A stretch of 64,000 nucleotides of DNA, taken from assembly GCA_963808165.1 (NCBI GenBank), contig CAWEET010000005.1, forward strand, positions 124,001-188,000, read 5' to 3'. Below are positions 26,734 to 35,688 of this stretch, in pieces. The DNA is from Thiosocius sp963808165. Lineage in GTDB: Bacteria; Pseudomonadota; Gammaproteobacteria; Chromatiales; Chromatiaceae. The notes below the pieces were generated by a model. It was not told the DNA's origin, searched no databases, and saw only the letters and a list, made by a program, of their open reading frames with translations. The position numbers and the translations under genes are program-made. Every line of letters starts with the position of its first letter. Position 1 is the first letter of the stretch.

Positions 26734-27249
26734 TCAGAATCGTGCTGCCGGACCCTTCCAGCTCGCCTTGTCGAACGGACGCGCCCTGGCGATGGCCGAT
26801 AGCGCATCACCCCATCCCTCACAGGCGTTGCGCCCATCCTGGCCACGGACCAGATTCAACAGCCATTTGCATTTCGCATAAAGCCGAAAAAAGGCCACCA
26901 CCAAAAGTCGCTGCCGCCGACTCAATGGACGATGACTGCAGATTATCTTGTCATCGTACATCCCTCGGTCCGTCAAGCCTATTGCGCCGAATGCCTTGAC
27001 CGCCACCCTGGTACCGCGCGACAGTCGCGGCCCGAGCACTACCGCATCGAGCAGGTCACCTTCGAGTCCCAGCAACTCCTCGACCGACCCGTAGTTGAAC
27101 GGGCAGGGAAAAGGCGAGATGAAATCCAGCCGTCCGGATGAGCCACGTTTTAGGAAGCTGCCCAGCGGTATCTCTATGACCACGTCCAGCTCAGGAGGCC
27201 CTGGCTGCCGGGCGTCACGGTCGGGGTGCTGCTGTTGTCTGCCCTGCAT
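26734..27249 (-). CDS. Divergent inorganic pyrophosphatase-like protein
   Basis: 171 residues resembling soluble family I pyrophosphatase (PF00719): VVIEIPLGSFLKRGSSG, FPCPFNYG, EGDLLDAVVLG, and GLTDRGMYDDKII. Against E. coli PPase, the E20-, K29-, Y55-, D67-, D70-, D97-, D102- and K104-equivalent residues are present, but the E31 position is Gly, the first Asp of DGDPLD is Glu, and the Arg of the VDR motif is not evident. It may be active with altered metal binding, or have lost activity. The first ~20 residues are Gln/Asp/Pro-rich and may not be native; a later start is possible. Confidence 0.65.
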   Translation of the reverse strand: MQGRQQQHPDRDARQPGPPELDVVIEIPLGSFLKRGSSGRLDFISPFPCPFNYGSVEELLGLEGDLLDAVVLGPRLSRGTRVAVKAFGAIGLTDRGMYDDKIICSHRPLSRRQRLLVVAFFRLYAKCKWLLNLVRGQDGRNACEGWGDALSAIARARPFDKASWKGPAARF

Positions 27250-27874
27250 GGAAAAAGTATAGGTTGGAAAAGTGCCTGCCCGTCGAATGCAGTCCAGACG
27301 CCTTCGATCACCGCGCGCCGCATGGCTGCTACGTCAAGCTTCGGAATTTTCGATGTACAGGGCAATTGAATACGACTTTTCCTGTGTTTGCCCGGGCCTC
27401 ATCATACAGCTTCACAAGACGCGGGACTGTCGATGCGAGCGTGCCTAAGCCCAATGCTGGTTACTCAAGCTGATTCGCGTTTCTGGCTGAGGCATTCGCC
27501 GGCGCTGGTCAGCAACGCGGACCCGGACCGCGGCGATCCCCGGAGGCAGGCCCGGGAAGCGGATGGCGGTCTTGAACAAACTAGGGCCTGTTAACACTAA
27601 TCCGGATCGCGTCGTTGCTGCCCCAAAATGGGCCAATCAAGGCGCGAGGAGTGAAGTTTGGTCATTCCAAATGAACGACGAGTAACACCGAGTGGCCCAT
27701 TCTGGGGCGCAACCCGAAGGGACGGGGCCATTTTTCCACAGCTCTGCGTTGCACCTCGCTTATGTAGCCTGCTACACAGCGCTCGTTACGCCTTGATCTG
27801 CGAAAAAATGGCCTCCGGCGACACGCTCCGGATTAGTGTTAACAGACCCTAAGACAAATGGAGAACCCACGAAT
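27250..27874. other. Intergenic region with MITE
   Basis: 625 bases without a gene. The right half is the TA-flanked inverted-repeat element at 27582-27851. Around 27467-27489 the string AAGCTGATTCGCGTTTCTGG is a degenerate match to the end of the 100-bp palindromic repeat. The rest shows only shadow frames. Confidence 0.55.
27582..27851. mobile_element. TA-flanked MITE-like element with 25-bp terminal inverted repeats
   Basis: A 270-bp non-coding element bounded by TA on each side. The left end TAGGG(C)CTGTTAACACTA.. and the right end, read inverted, TAGGG(T)CTGTTAACACTA.. match at 24 of 25 positions. The inside is rich in secondary inverted segments (for example CCCCAAAATGGG.. against CCCATTCTGGGG). 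TA boundaries are what IS630/Tc1-mariner-type transposases leave, so it is probably a non-autonomous relic moved in trans. It ends 23 bases before the TerB-family start codon, so that gene's promoter is inside or beyond it. Confidence 0.75.
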
Positions 27875-28585
27875 ATGTTCGATGCAAAAAGACTCCTCGA
27901 TCAGTTTCTCGCCAGCCAGGGTGATGCCCCGGTTGGCCGCGCCTCCGATGTGCCCAATGCCGCTCCGTCGAATGCCGGTGGCCTGCTCGGCGGGGCGCTC
28001 GCCGGTGGGCTGGTGGGACTGATCGCCGGCACCAAGACCGGGCGGAAATTGGGCAAGGCGGCGGTCGGTTACGGTGGCTCGGCGCTGCTGGGCGGCTTGG
28101 CCTACAAGGCCTGGAACGATTGGCGTGCCGGCCGGGGCACCGGTGCAGAGCAGCCTGCGCGGGCTGCTGCCGCAGCGACGTTGCAACCCCCGCCGACGGG
28201 ATCGGCGTTCCTGCCCGTACCGGGACAGGAGAACGATCTGAACCGCAGCCTGTTGCGCGCGATGATCGCCGCCGCCAAGGCAGACGGCCACATCGACGCC
28301 GACGAGCAGCAAAGGATATACCGTGCGGTCAATGACATGCAGCTGGGTGCAGAAGAAAAGGCATTCGTGATGGATGAACTGGCCGGCCCCGCCGATATCG
28401 GGGCCGTGGCGGCGGGCGCGACATGCCCGGAAACGGCTGCAGAGATCTACCTGGCGTCGCTGTTCGCCATCGACCCGAGCGGTGTGGCCGAGGGTGAATA
28501 TCTCGCGCAACTGGCTGCGCGCCTGGAACTGGACCCGGGTCTGGTGCAGCATCTGCACGCCAATGCGGGCCAGGTTCGCGCCTGA
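27875..28585 (+). CDS. TerB/DUF533 family protein (YebE-like)
   Basis: 236 residues. The N-terminal ~75 residues include a Gly/Ala-rich hydrophobic segment (GGLLGGALAGGLVGLIAG, then GYGGSALLGGLAYKAW) and the C-terminal ~130 are a helical TerB-like domain with the metal-site pattern AAAKADGHIDADEQQRI. This is the layout of DUF533/YebE inner-membrane proteins; function is not established. The start at 27875 has GGAG eleven bases upstream. The MITE directly upstream may have altered its expression. Confidence 0.82.
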   Translation: MFDAKRLLDQFLASQGDAPVGRASDVPNAAPSNAGGLLGGALAGGLVGLIAGTKTGRKLGKAAVGYGGSALLGGLAYKAWNDWRAGRGTGAEQPARAAAAATLQPPPTGSAFLPVPGQENDLNRSLLRAMIAAAKADGHIDADEQQRIYRAVNDMQLGAEEKAFVMDELAGPADIGAVAAGATCPETAAEIYLASLFAIDPSGVAEGEYLAQLAARLELDPGLVQHLHANAGQVRA

Positions 28586-28938
28586 GCTCGATGCCTCGAA
28601 CGCCCTTGGCTGTTGGCAGGGGCCGCGGGGACTGCCGGCGATTGACCGATACTGCAAAGGCACCTGCGACGCCGACCGGGCGCCTGCTTGCAGCGTCTTT
28701 TGCCCTGTGACACCGATGTTGTGCGTCGGGCCCGTCCAGACGCTGAGGGCCGGATTCACCGCGTCCCTGGGATCGAACATGTCCGTTGGCACGTGCCCGG
28801 GTTGCGGACCTCGAGACCCAGGGGATACCGTCGGAATTGGCTGTCAACTCTGGTTTGCCTTGCGCCTGCTACATTTGAACAGGCGGTAACGTCAATGTCA
28901 TCTCAAGCAACGGTGAACACGATAGGCAGGAGCGTTTC
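28586..28938. other. Region upstream of the methylmalonyl-CoA mutase operon
   Basis: 353 bases with no supported gene. It must hold the promoter of the four-gene operon starting at 28939. I see no cobalamin-riboswitch-like B12 box and no convincing -35/-10 pair. The operon's ribosome binding site AGGAG lies eight bases before ATG. Confidence 0.45.
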
Positions 28939-29355
28939 ATGACCACGGCACATCCCCGCGCCCGGATCCTGATCGGCAAGCCGGGTCTCGACGGCCACGA
29001 TCGTGGCGCCAAGTACATCGTGCATATCCTCAGGGATGCCGGCTACGAAGTGGTGTACACGGGCATCCGGCGCAGCCCCGAGCAAATCGTGGAGGCCGCG
29101 ATCCAGGAGGATGTGGCCGCAATCGGGCTGTCTCTGCTCTCCGGAGCCCACAACGAACTGTTCAGGCAGGTGATCGATCTGCTCAAGGCGCGCGGGGCGG
29201 AGGACATTCTGGTATTCGGAGGCGGCATCATTCCAGCCGCCGATATTCCCGGTCTGCATGACATGGGGATGTCCGCGGTATTCACCCCAGGCTCGTCGGC
29301 CAAGGAGATCATAGCGACGGTTGATCGTTTGCTATCCGTACGACAGGAGGCCTGA
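28939..29355 (+). CDS. Methylmalonyl-CoA mutase small subunit (cobalamin-binding domain)
   Basis: 138 residues forming the B12-binding Rossmann-like domain of acyl-CoA mutases: LDGHDRG is the DxHxxG motif whose His ligates cobalt, IGLSLLSGAH the SxL loop, and VFGGGIIP the GG loop for the dimethylbenzimidazole tail. In most bacteria this domain is fused to the catalytic domain; here it is separate, as in archaeal MCM and in isobutyryl-CoA mutase. Its TGA overlaps the meaB start by one base. It pairs with the large subunit two genes downstream. Confidence 0.93.
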   Translation: MTTAHPRARILIGKPGLDGHDRGAKYIVHILRDAGYEVVYTGIRRSPEQIVEAAIQEDVAAIGLSLLSGAHNELFRQVIDLLKARGAEDILVFGGGIIPAADIPGLHDMGMSAVFTPGSSAKEIIATVDRLLSVRQEA

Positions 29356-30368
29356 TGAACGGGGACATCGTCCATCTGGTACGTGACGTGCGGCAGGGGC
29401 CTGCCGAGAACACCAGGTCGGCCGCCAGGCTGATGTCGTTGCTGGAGAATCAACCGGCCAGGATTACCGAACTGTATGCAGGATTGGCCGATTGGCCCGA
29501 GCCACTCATGGTGCTCGGCATTACCGGACCGCCGGGTGCCGGCAAGAGCACGCTGGTGGACCAGCTGATAGAGCTTTATCGCAAGCGCCATCCGCAAAGG
29601 CGCCTGGGCGTGATCGCCGTCGACCCCTCCTCCCATGCGAGCAAAGGGTCCGTGATGGGCGACCGGGTCCGCATGATGCGCCACGCCACCGATCCGCACG
29701 TCTTTGTCCGCTCGCTGGCAGCCAGGGGGCACCTGGGTGGCCTGGCGCTGGGCGTCAGAGGAGTGCTGCGGGTCATGGGCCTCATGCAGTGCCAGTTGGT
29801 CTTGATCGAGACCGTTGGCGTGGGACAAAGCGAGATGGAGGTGGCCGAGTTTGCCGATCTGGTGGCTATCGTCCTGGCCCCCGGACAGGGCGACGGCATT
29901 CAGATGCTCAAATCCGGGCTGATGGAAACGGGTGATGTGTTTGTTGTCAACAAGGCCGATCGAGATGGCGCCACCCAGTTGCAGTCGCAATTACTCACCA
30001 CCCTGAATTTGCGGTCATCGGTTGCTGACGCTGCCGCCCCGCCCCCGGTATGCATGACCAGCGCTCTGGGCGGTGAGGGCATGGAAGGGTTTCTCGATCT
30101 GCTGGAAGCTCACTGCGCACGCAGCGGTGCCCAGTGGCTCATGCAGCGCAGGCAACGTTTCGAACAGGAGGTCGAACAAGCCGTGTTGCAGGAGGCGCAG
30201 CGTCGGCTGGCCGACATGCTGCGTACATCGGGGATCGGTTCAGAGGGGATCAGCCGGGTCCTGCGGGGTGAGACGACGGTGAACGAACTTGCCACCGCGC
30301 TGCTACAACTGAGCGCAGAAGGTCAACCGCCTTACAACGAGGGCCATGCCGATGAAAGAAGACCCTGA
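29355..30368 (+). CDS. meaB: MeaB/ArgK-type G-protein chaperone of methylmalonyl-CoA mutase
   Basis: 337 residues, normal for this SIMIBI-class GTPase. GPPGAGKST is the P-loop, DPSSHASKGSVMGDR the switch region, ETVGVGQSE the Walker B/switch II, and NKAD the guanine-specificity motif. MeaB loads cobalamin and protects or reactivates MCM from inactivation. Its position between the mutase subunit genes, overlapping both, supports that partnership. Confidence 0.93.
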   Translation: MNGDIVHLVRDVRQGPAENTRSAARLMSLLENQPARITELYAGLADWPEPLMVLGITGPPGAGKSTLVDQLIELYRKRHPQRRLGVIAVDPSSHASKGSVMGDRVRMMRHATDPHVFVRSLAARGHLGGLALGVRGVLRVMGLMQCQLVLIETVGVGQSEMEVAEFADLVAIVLAPGQGDGIQMLKSGLMETGDVFVVNKADRDGATQLQSQLLTTLNLRSSVADAAAPPPVCMTSALGGEGMEGFLDLLEAHCARSGAQWLMQRRQRFEQEVEQAVLQEAQRRLADMLRTSGIGSEGISRVLRGETTVNELATALLQLSAEGQPPYNEGHADERRP

Positions 30369-32031
30369 CGCCAGACCGGCGGTAGAGCAGGCGAAGACAC
30401 AGTGGGAGGAGACTGCGGTCGCCAACACGATCAGTCGTTTTCCCGAACGCCGTACCAGGTTCGATACCGTGTCGGGGGAAGAGGTGGCGCGTCTGTATAC
30501 GCCATGCGCCGGCGCAGACGCTTCTTACCTCGAGAAACTGGGCTTTCCCGGGGAATACCCCTTTACGCGTGGTGTGCAGCCCACGATGTATCGTGGCCGG
30601 CTGTGGACGATGCGGCAGTATGCGGGCTTTTCCACTGCCGAAGAATCCAACAAGCGCTATCGGTATCTTTTGGAGCAGGGTTCCACCGGTTTGTCGGTGG
30701 CGTTCGACCTGCCGACCCAGATCGGATACGACAGCGACGACCCGATGGCCAGGGGGGAGATCGGCAAGGTCGGCGTCGCCATTTCCACGGTGCGGGGAAT
30801 GGAGAAGTTGTTCGACGGCATTCCGCTGGACAAGGTCTCCACCAGCATGACGATCAACTCGACCGCCGCCATACTGCTGGCGATGTACATCGTGACGGCG
30901 GAGAAGCAGGGCGTGCCTCCGCATAAACTCACCGGCACCATCCAGAACGATATCCTGAAAGAGTACATCGCCCGTGGCACCTACCGGTTTCCGCCCAAGC
31001 CCAGCCTGCGCCTGATCAGCGACATCTTTGCTTACTGCACGGATAACGTACCCAGATGGAACACCATATCCATCAGCGGATACCACATCCGTGAAGCCGG
31101 TGCCACGGCGGCACAGGAGATCGCCTTCACGCTGTGCGACGCAATCTGCTATGTCGAGACCGCCGTCCGAGCGGGTCTGCATGTCGATCAGTTCGCTCCG
31201 CGCCTGGCGTTTTTCTTTGCATGCCATACCGATCTCTTCGAAGAGGTCGCGAAGTTTCGTGCCGCGCGCCGGTTGTATGCGAGGATCATGAAGGAGCGTT
31301 TCGGCGCGAAGAACCCCAAGAGCATGATGTTGCGTTTCCATACCCAGACCGGCGGTGTAACCCTGACCGCCCAGCAGCCTGACAACAATATCGTCCGCGT
31401 AGCGATCCAGTCGCTCGCTGCCTTGCTGGGGGGTACCCAGTCGCTGCACACCAACTCCAAAGACGAGGCCTTGGCACTGCCCACCGAAGACGCCGTCTGC
31501 CTGGCGCTGCGCACACAGCAGGTCATGGCGCACGAATCCGGTGTCGCAAACACCATCGATCCCCTTGGGGGCAGCTATTTCGTCGAACAGCTCACCGATC
31601 AGCTCGAGGCCGAGGCCGAGCAGACCATCCAGGCCATTGATGACATGGGCGGCATGGTCGCTGCGATCGAACAGGGCTGGGTGCAGAGACAGATCGAAGA
31701 ATCCGCCTACCGTTACGGCCGGTCGGTCGAGGACAAGGAGCGTATCGTGGTCGGCGTCAACGAATACCAGATGGGCAAAGAGGCCGAGATAGAGACCTTC
31801 TCGGTGCCGCAGGAGACCGCCAGGAAGCAGATCGAGAATCTCACCCGCACCAAGGCGGGACGCGACCACAAAAAGGTCGCTCAGGCCCTCGCCGCGATCG
31901 AGACTGCCGCGCGCGGTGACGACAATTTGATGCCGCCGATTATCGACGCCGTTCGCTTGTGTGCCAGCACCGGTGAGATCTGCCACAGTCTGCAGCAGGT
32001 GTTCGGCGAGTACAAAGAGAACTTCAACTAG
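30346..32031 (+). CDS. Methylmalonyl-CoA mutase large (catalytic) subunit
   Basis: 561 residues: the TIM-barrel domain only, without the fused B12 domain. The residues that set methylmalonyl specificity in Propionibacterium MutB (Y89, R207, Y243, H244) are all present at a constant offset: Y92 in MRQYAGF, R210 in IARGTY, Y246-H247 in SGYH. Isobutyryl-CoA mutase has Phe and Gln at the first two, so MCM is favoured. It interconverts succinyl-CoA and (R)-methylmalonyl-CoA. The start overlaps meaB by 23 bases; ATG 30352 is an alternative. Confidence 0.93.
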   Translation: MPMKEDPDARPAVEQAKTQWEETAVANTISRFPERRTRFDTVSGEEVARLYTPCAGADASYLEKLGFPGEYPFTRGVQPTMYRGRLWTMRQYAGFSTAEESNKRYRYLLEQGSTGLSVAFDLPTQIGYDSDDPMARGEIGKVGVAISTVRGMEKLFDGIPLDKVSTSMTINSTAAILLAMYIVTAEKQGVPPHKLTGTIQNDILKEYIARGTYRFPPKPSLRLISDIFAYCTDNVPRWNTISISGYHIREAGATAAQEIAFTLCDAICYVETAVRAGLHVDQFAPRLAFFFACHTDLFEEVAKFRAARRLYARIMKERFGAKNPKSMMLRFHTQTGGVTLTAQQPDNNIVRVAIQSLAALLGGTQSLHTNSKDEALALPTEDAVCLALRTQQVMAHESGVANTIDPLGGSYFVEQLTDQLEAEAEQTIQAIDDMGGMVAAIEQGWVQRQIEESAYRYGRSVEDKERIVVGVNEYQMGKEAEIETFSVPQETARKQIENLTRTKAGRDHKKVAQALAAIETAARGDDNLMPPIIDAVRLCASTGEICHSLQQVFGEYKENFN

Positions 32032-32060
32032 CACCAGTCACTGCATGGGGGGTGATTCCG

Positions 32061-32840
32061 ATGTCGTTGGTTATAGCCGAGCTAGAGGATTCGATCGGTA
32101 CGATCACGATGAATCATCTCAAGAAGCACAATGCGCTCAACGAGATGCTCATCGACGAGATCATTACCGCGCTCAAGCATTTCAAGAAGCACAGCGCCCG
32201 GGTCGTCATCCTGCGTGCCCCGCCCGGGGCAAAGATCTGGTCGGCGGGTCACGATGTAAAGGAACTGCCATTGACCCGTCGCGACCCGCTCGGGTGGGAC
32301 GACCCGTTGCGCATGGTGATCAGGCAGCTCGAGACGCTGCCGATGCCGGTCATTGCGATGATAGAGGGTGGCGTCTGGGGCGGTGCCTGTGAGATGGCCC
32401 TTGCCTGCGACATGATCGTGGCGACAAGCGATGTAACCTTTGCAGTCACCCCGGCCAAGCTCGGGGTTCCGTACAACATCACCGGTGTACTCAATTTCAT
32501 GAACGCGACCAGCCGCATGATTCTGCGCGAGATGGCCTTTACTGCACAGCCCATCTCGGCGACCCGTGCGGAGCGGCTTGGCATGATCAACTACGTGGTC
32601 GAAAAGGCAGAGCTGGAACAGCAGGTGCACACGCTTGCGGAGCAGATCAAGCAGAATGCTCCGCTGAGTATCTCCGTGATCAAGGAGGAGTTGAGAATCA
32701 TGGAGAGTGCACACTCTGTCACCCCGCGGATGTTCGAACGCCTGCAGGGCTTGCGCCGTGCAGTGTATGACAGTCACGACTACCAGGAAGGGCTGAGTGC
32801 TTTCCTGGAGAAGCGCAAACCCAAGTTCACCGGCGAGTAG
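32061..32840 (+). CDS. scpB: Methylmalonyl-CoA decarboxylase (crotonase family)
   Basis: 259 residues of the enoyl-CoA hydratase fold, closely following E. coli ScpB/YgfG (261 residues). SAGHD with H64, WGGAC with G108 and LGVPYN with Y138 correspond to YgfG H66, G110 and Y140 at a constant offset, and the C-terminus EERKRKP-type end (YQEGLSAFLEKRKPKF) is diagnostic. It decarboxylates methylmalonyl-CoA to propionyl-CoA. The start at 32061 has a GGGGGGT stretch upstream; a GTG at 32052 is possible. It is the last gene of the operon; no propionyl-CoA:succinate CoA-transferase (ScpC) is adjacent. Confidence 0.92.
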   Translation: MSLVIAELEDSIGTITMNHLKKHNALNEMLIDEIITALKHFKKHSARVVILRAPPGAKIWSAGHDVKELPLTRRDPLGWDDPLRMVIRQLETLPMPVIAMIEGGVWGGACEMALACDMIVATSDVTFAVTPAKLGVPYNITGVLNFMNATSRMILREMAFTAQPISATRAERLGMINYVVEKAELEQQVHTLAEQIKQNAPLSISVIKEELRIMESAHSVTPRMFERLQGLRRAVYDSHDYQEGLSAFLEKRKPKFTGE

Positions 32841-33035
32841 GACACTAGGTGCCGGGCGTGCGCGAGAACGGCGAGCTGTCCGCGGCGATTTAGGCCGGCG
32901 TTCTGATGAAAGCGGTCGGGGGGTGTGTCGTCTTCGCGCCCCCGCGGCAGTCGCGGACCTCGTGACAGCGCCACGATGACGGCGACGGCGTGCGGTTGCT
33001 GCAGGCATTTCGGCCCCCAGCGGACGGCTAACCGC

Positions 33036-34499
33036 TCAGGCGATTCCCTCAGCGGCCTCGGCGCGGGCACTGATCTCGCGCGTGAGGCCGTTAAAGATTA
33101 CCAGGTGCGCAGGTTCCAGCGAGAACCAGTAGGCGAGCCCCAGGACACCGGCTGGATGCCAATAGGCGGTCGCTTTGACGCGGGTCTGTCCGTCTGTGAT
33201 CGGATCGATCTCGAATTCCAGCACACCGGCCCCGGGCGCGCGCAAACCGAATGCCATGGTCAGGCGGCGCTCGGGCTCGACCCCAATCACCTCCCATGAG
33301 TCGATTTTGTCGCCGACTCGCAGATCCTGCGGATGGCGGCGACCACGCCGCAGACCATGACCGCCGACCAACCAGTCGAGCAGCTCGCGCAGGGTCCATA
33401 GCGTGTTGAGATAGTAGTAACGGTTGTTGCCGCCGATCGCCGAGACGACCTTCCACAGCGCTGCCGGTGATGCGCGGGAGACCGCGCTGCCGGAGGCCTG
33501 TTTGGCGTAGTACGCATAATCGATGCGGCTTTTTCGCATGGCAAAAGCTCCTTCGACCCAGCGCGCCTCAACCCTGCTGCTGCGCTCCGCCTCGAACACT
33601 GCCTCAACGCTGTCGCGGAAATTCAGCAGAGGCTGTGGCACCAGCTGCCGGAGCGGCGCGCTGTCGGCGGTGAAATCGTGCTTGAGTCCGCCGATCAGCG
33701 CCTGTGCGATGTTGGTTGGCACCGAGGTGACGTATTTCAACCAGTAGGAAGACAGTTTCGGCGACAGCACCGACACGGGCACGATCAGCGGGCGGCGCTT
33801 GCCGGCGACATCGGCCAGGACTCGCATCATATCCTCATAGGTGAGCGTCTCCGGGCCCGCGGCATCATAGACCTTGCCCGCCGCCTGTTCGATCTCCGGC
33901 AGACGAACCAGGTATTCGAGCAGGTTGTCGAGCGCAATCGGGGGTGATTTCGCCCGCACCCAGCGCGGCGTCACCATGACCGGCAGATGATAGACGAGGT
34001 CACGCATTACCTCGAACGCGGCAGAGCCTGGGCCGACAATGATGCCTGCGCGCAGCTCGGTCACCGGGACGCTGCCTTGGCGCAGTGTGGCGCCGGTGTC
34101 GCGTCTTGACTGGATGTGTTCTGAGTCCGCGCTATCGGGCACCAGGCCGCCGAGATAGACGACGCGCCTGACGCCGGCGGTTGCGGCCGCGGCGGCAAAA
34201 TTGGCCGCCGCCTGCAGGTCAAGTCGACCGAAGTTCTTGCCGGCGGCCATCGAGTGCACCAGGTAGTAGGCAGTGTCGACGTCACGCAGGGCCGCTGCGA
34301 GCGTCGCCGGCTCGAGCGCATCGGCGGTGCACAACTCTGCATCGGGCCAGTTTCGGGCCTCCAGTACCTGCGGCCGACGCGAAGCGGCGCGCACGACAAA
34401 GCCTTTAGCAAGCAGTCGTGGGACCAGGTTGGAGCCGATATATCCGCTGGCACCGAACACCAGGCGGCGGCTGCCGTGTTGCGGCACAGCTGAGGCCAT
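33036..34499 (-). CDS. SDR-type NAD(P)-binding protein with C-terminal DUF2867
   Basis: 487 residues. Residues 10-~250 are an atypical short-chain dehydrogenase (VFGASGYIGSNLVPRLL is the nucleotide-binding GxxGxxG motif, AYYLVHSM and RAGIIVGPGS typical of NmrA/YlbE-like members). Residues ~320-480 form DUF2867, an SRPBCC-like ligand-binding domain (YYYLNTLWTLRELLDWLVGG, KATAYWHPAGVLGLAYWF). This two-domain arrangement is common in proteobacteria; substrate unknown. It converges on scpB. Confidence 0.85.
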   Translation of the reverse strand: MASAVPQHGSRRLVFGASGYIGSNLVPRLLAKGFVVRAASRRPQVLEARNWPDAELCTADALEPATLAAALRDVDTAYYLVHSMAAGKNFGRLDLQAAANFAAAAATAGVRRVVYLGGLVPDSADSEHIQSRRDTGATLRQGSVPVTELRAGIIVGPGSAAFEVMRDLVYHLPVMVTPRWVRAKSPPIALDNLLEYLVRLPEIEQAAGKVYDAAGPETLTYEDMMRVLADVAGKRRPLIVPVSVLSPKLSSYWLKYVTSVPTNIAQALIGGLKHDFTADSAPLRQLVPQPLLNFRDSVEAVFEAERSSRVEARWVEGAFAMRKSRIDYAYYAKQASGSAVSRASPAALWKVVSAIGGNNRYYYLNTLWTLRELLDWLVGGHGLRRGRRHPQDLRVGDKIDSWEVIGVEPERRLTMAFGLRAPGAGVLEFEIDPITDGQTRVKATAYWHPAGVLGLAYWFSLEPAHLVIFNGLTREISARAEAAEGIA

Positions 34500-34820
34500 G
34501 CGGACAGGTTAGACCATCGCCGGCTGTCTGCGGGCATGATTCATCCTGGTTCCTGGACAGGCATTGGTCACAGCATCTACATTTGACAGGGGTATACCGC
34601 AGAAAGTCGGTGTCGCGGGAAAGGCGGCGTGGCTTGGATAGCCGGGCGGCAGATGCGCAGCGCGCGGTGATGGTGCGCAACCGGGCGCCAAGGCCCGCAG
34701 GTGCTCGCGCCGCGATAGACCCCCGAGCCAGGTCGATCGACAGGCCCCTCGGTCGGCCCCGTCCCGGACGATGGCGCCGTGACCGGATCCCCCACATGGC
34801 ATATGCATTGGAGAATAAAG
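34500..34820. other. Divergent intergenic region, nothing recognised
   Basis: 321 bases between the SDR start (-) and the 66-residue gene (+). Long GC-rich frames cross it on both strands but look like shadows. GGAG at the right end is the ribosome binding site of the next gene. Confidence 0.4.
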
Positions 34821-35021
34821 ATGGCAAATGACGTAATGACCTGGCCTGAACTCGCGGTAACCTTGTACGACAAGCTGACCGGACGTGGCGCCGAAATTAC
34901 CTACGAGTTCGACAATCTCGAGATTTATGTGCCGGCATACCACTCGGAGGATGCGCCGCTGGCGCGCTGGAAGGTCAACGGTATTCTCAAGATCCGCGCC
35001 CGGGACCTCGCCCAGGAGTGA
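34821..35021 (+). CDS. 66-residue conserved-looking protein, unknown
   Basis: A small cytoplasmic, acidic protein with good protein-like composition (WPELAVTLYDKLTGRGAEIT, LARWKVNGILKIRARDLAQE). GGAG precedes the ATG at 34821. The next gene begins five bases after its stop with AGGAG formed by its last codons, so the two are probably co-translated. Family not recognised. Confidence 0.6.
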   Translation: MANDVMTWPELAVTLYDKLTGRGAEITYEFDNLEIYVPAYHSEDAPLARWKVNGILKIRARDLAQE

Positions 35022-35026
35022 GCCGC

Positions 35027-35383
35027 ATGATCGGGCCGCTGACGTTATCGGGGGCGCTGACGATGCAGGACCCGAAAGGCAATGAGCACCGATTGGTTGG
35101 CGCTGGATCGGCCGTCGTGCTGCACCTGCATAGCCTCGGCTCGGTCAGCGCCCTGGCGCAGATTGCGCCGGGACGCAGGGCACGTGCGGCCGCGATGGAA
35201 AGGTTGAGTCGCGGACTGGAGATGGCTGACCTGACGCTCGATATCCGCCTCTGGCGCCGCACCGCAGCGCAACTGCTGCCGGGTAGTCGCGCTGGCCTGG
35301 TGGGACGCCTGCTCGGCCTCGGCCGCATCCAACTCACCCCGCTGCTGTTCTTGCGCGGAGTAGCCGGAGATGGCGCGGACTGA
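35027..35383 (+). CDS. 118-residue protein, unknown
   Basis: Starts at ATG 35027, eight bases after GGAG; a GTG at 35018 overlapping the previous stop is possible. The sequence begins with a beta-like segment (GPLTLSGALTM, AGSAVVLHLHSLGSVSAL) and continues with a basic, Leu-rich helical part (RRTAAQLLPGSR, GLVGRLLGLGRIQLTPLLFLRG) with amphipathic character. It may associate with membrane. Not recognised. Confidence 0.5.
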   Translation: MIGPLTLSGALTMQDPKGNEHRLVGAGSAVVLHLHSLGSVSALAQIAPGRRARAAAMERLSRGLEMADLTLDIRLWRRTAAQLLPGSRAGLVGRLLGLGRIQLTPLLFLRGVAGDGAD

Positions 35384-35688
35384 GGGATTGCCAGCATCGT
35401 TACCCGGCGCAGGACCTGGCAGCCCTTTCGAAGCGTCGAGTTTGCAGCCTGTGCACCCGGTATCGTGCAAGGAGCTGTCAACGATCGGCAGCACACTTGA
35501 TCCAGCGACGGACTTGCCGTCGGCAGGCCGACCGAGTTCGCCGAACCGGATCTGATGGCGATCCGCCACGAGAGCTGGGCGCCGTTTGCCGTCGGCAACC
35601 TGAACAACCGCTGTTCCGCTGATTATGTCAGCGACATGCGGGGAAGACACATCCTCGTGCCCACCCGCGTCGCTTTACCAAGCGCTGA
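35384..35688. other. Intergenic region between unknown gene and HiPIP
   Basis: 305 bases. Two successive overlapping plus-strand frames (35370-35555 and 35555-35794) cross it, but neither has a proper ribosome binding site or protein-like features and the second runs antisense into the HiPIP gene. Nothing supported. Confidence 0.4.

Noticed and set aside
28586..28938. Cobalamin riboswitch before the B12-dependent mutase operon
   Set aside because: No B12-box sequence or matching hairpin set could be found by eye; covariance-model search would decide.
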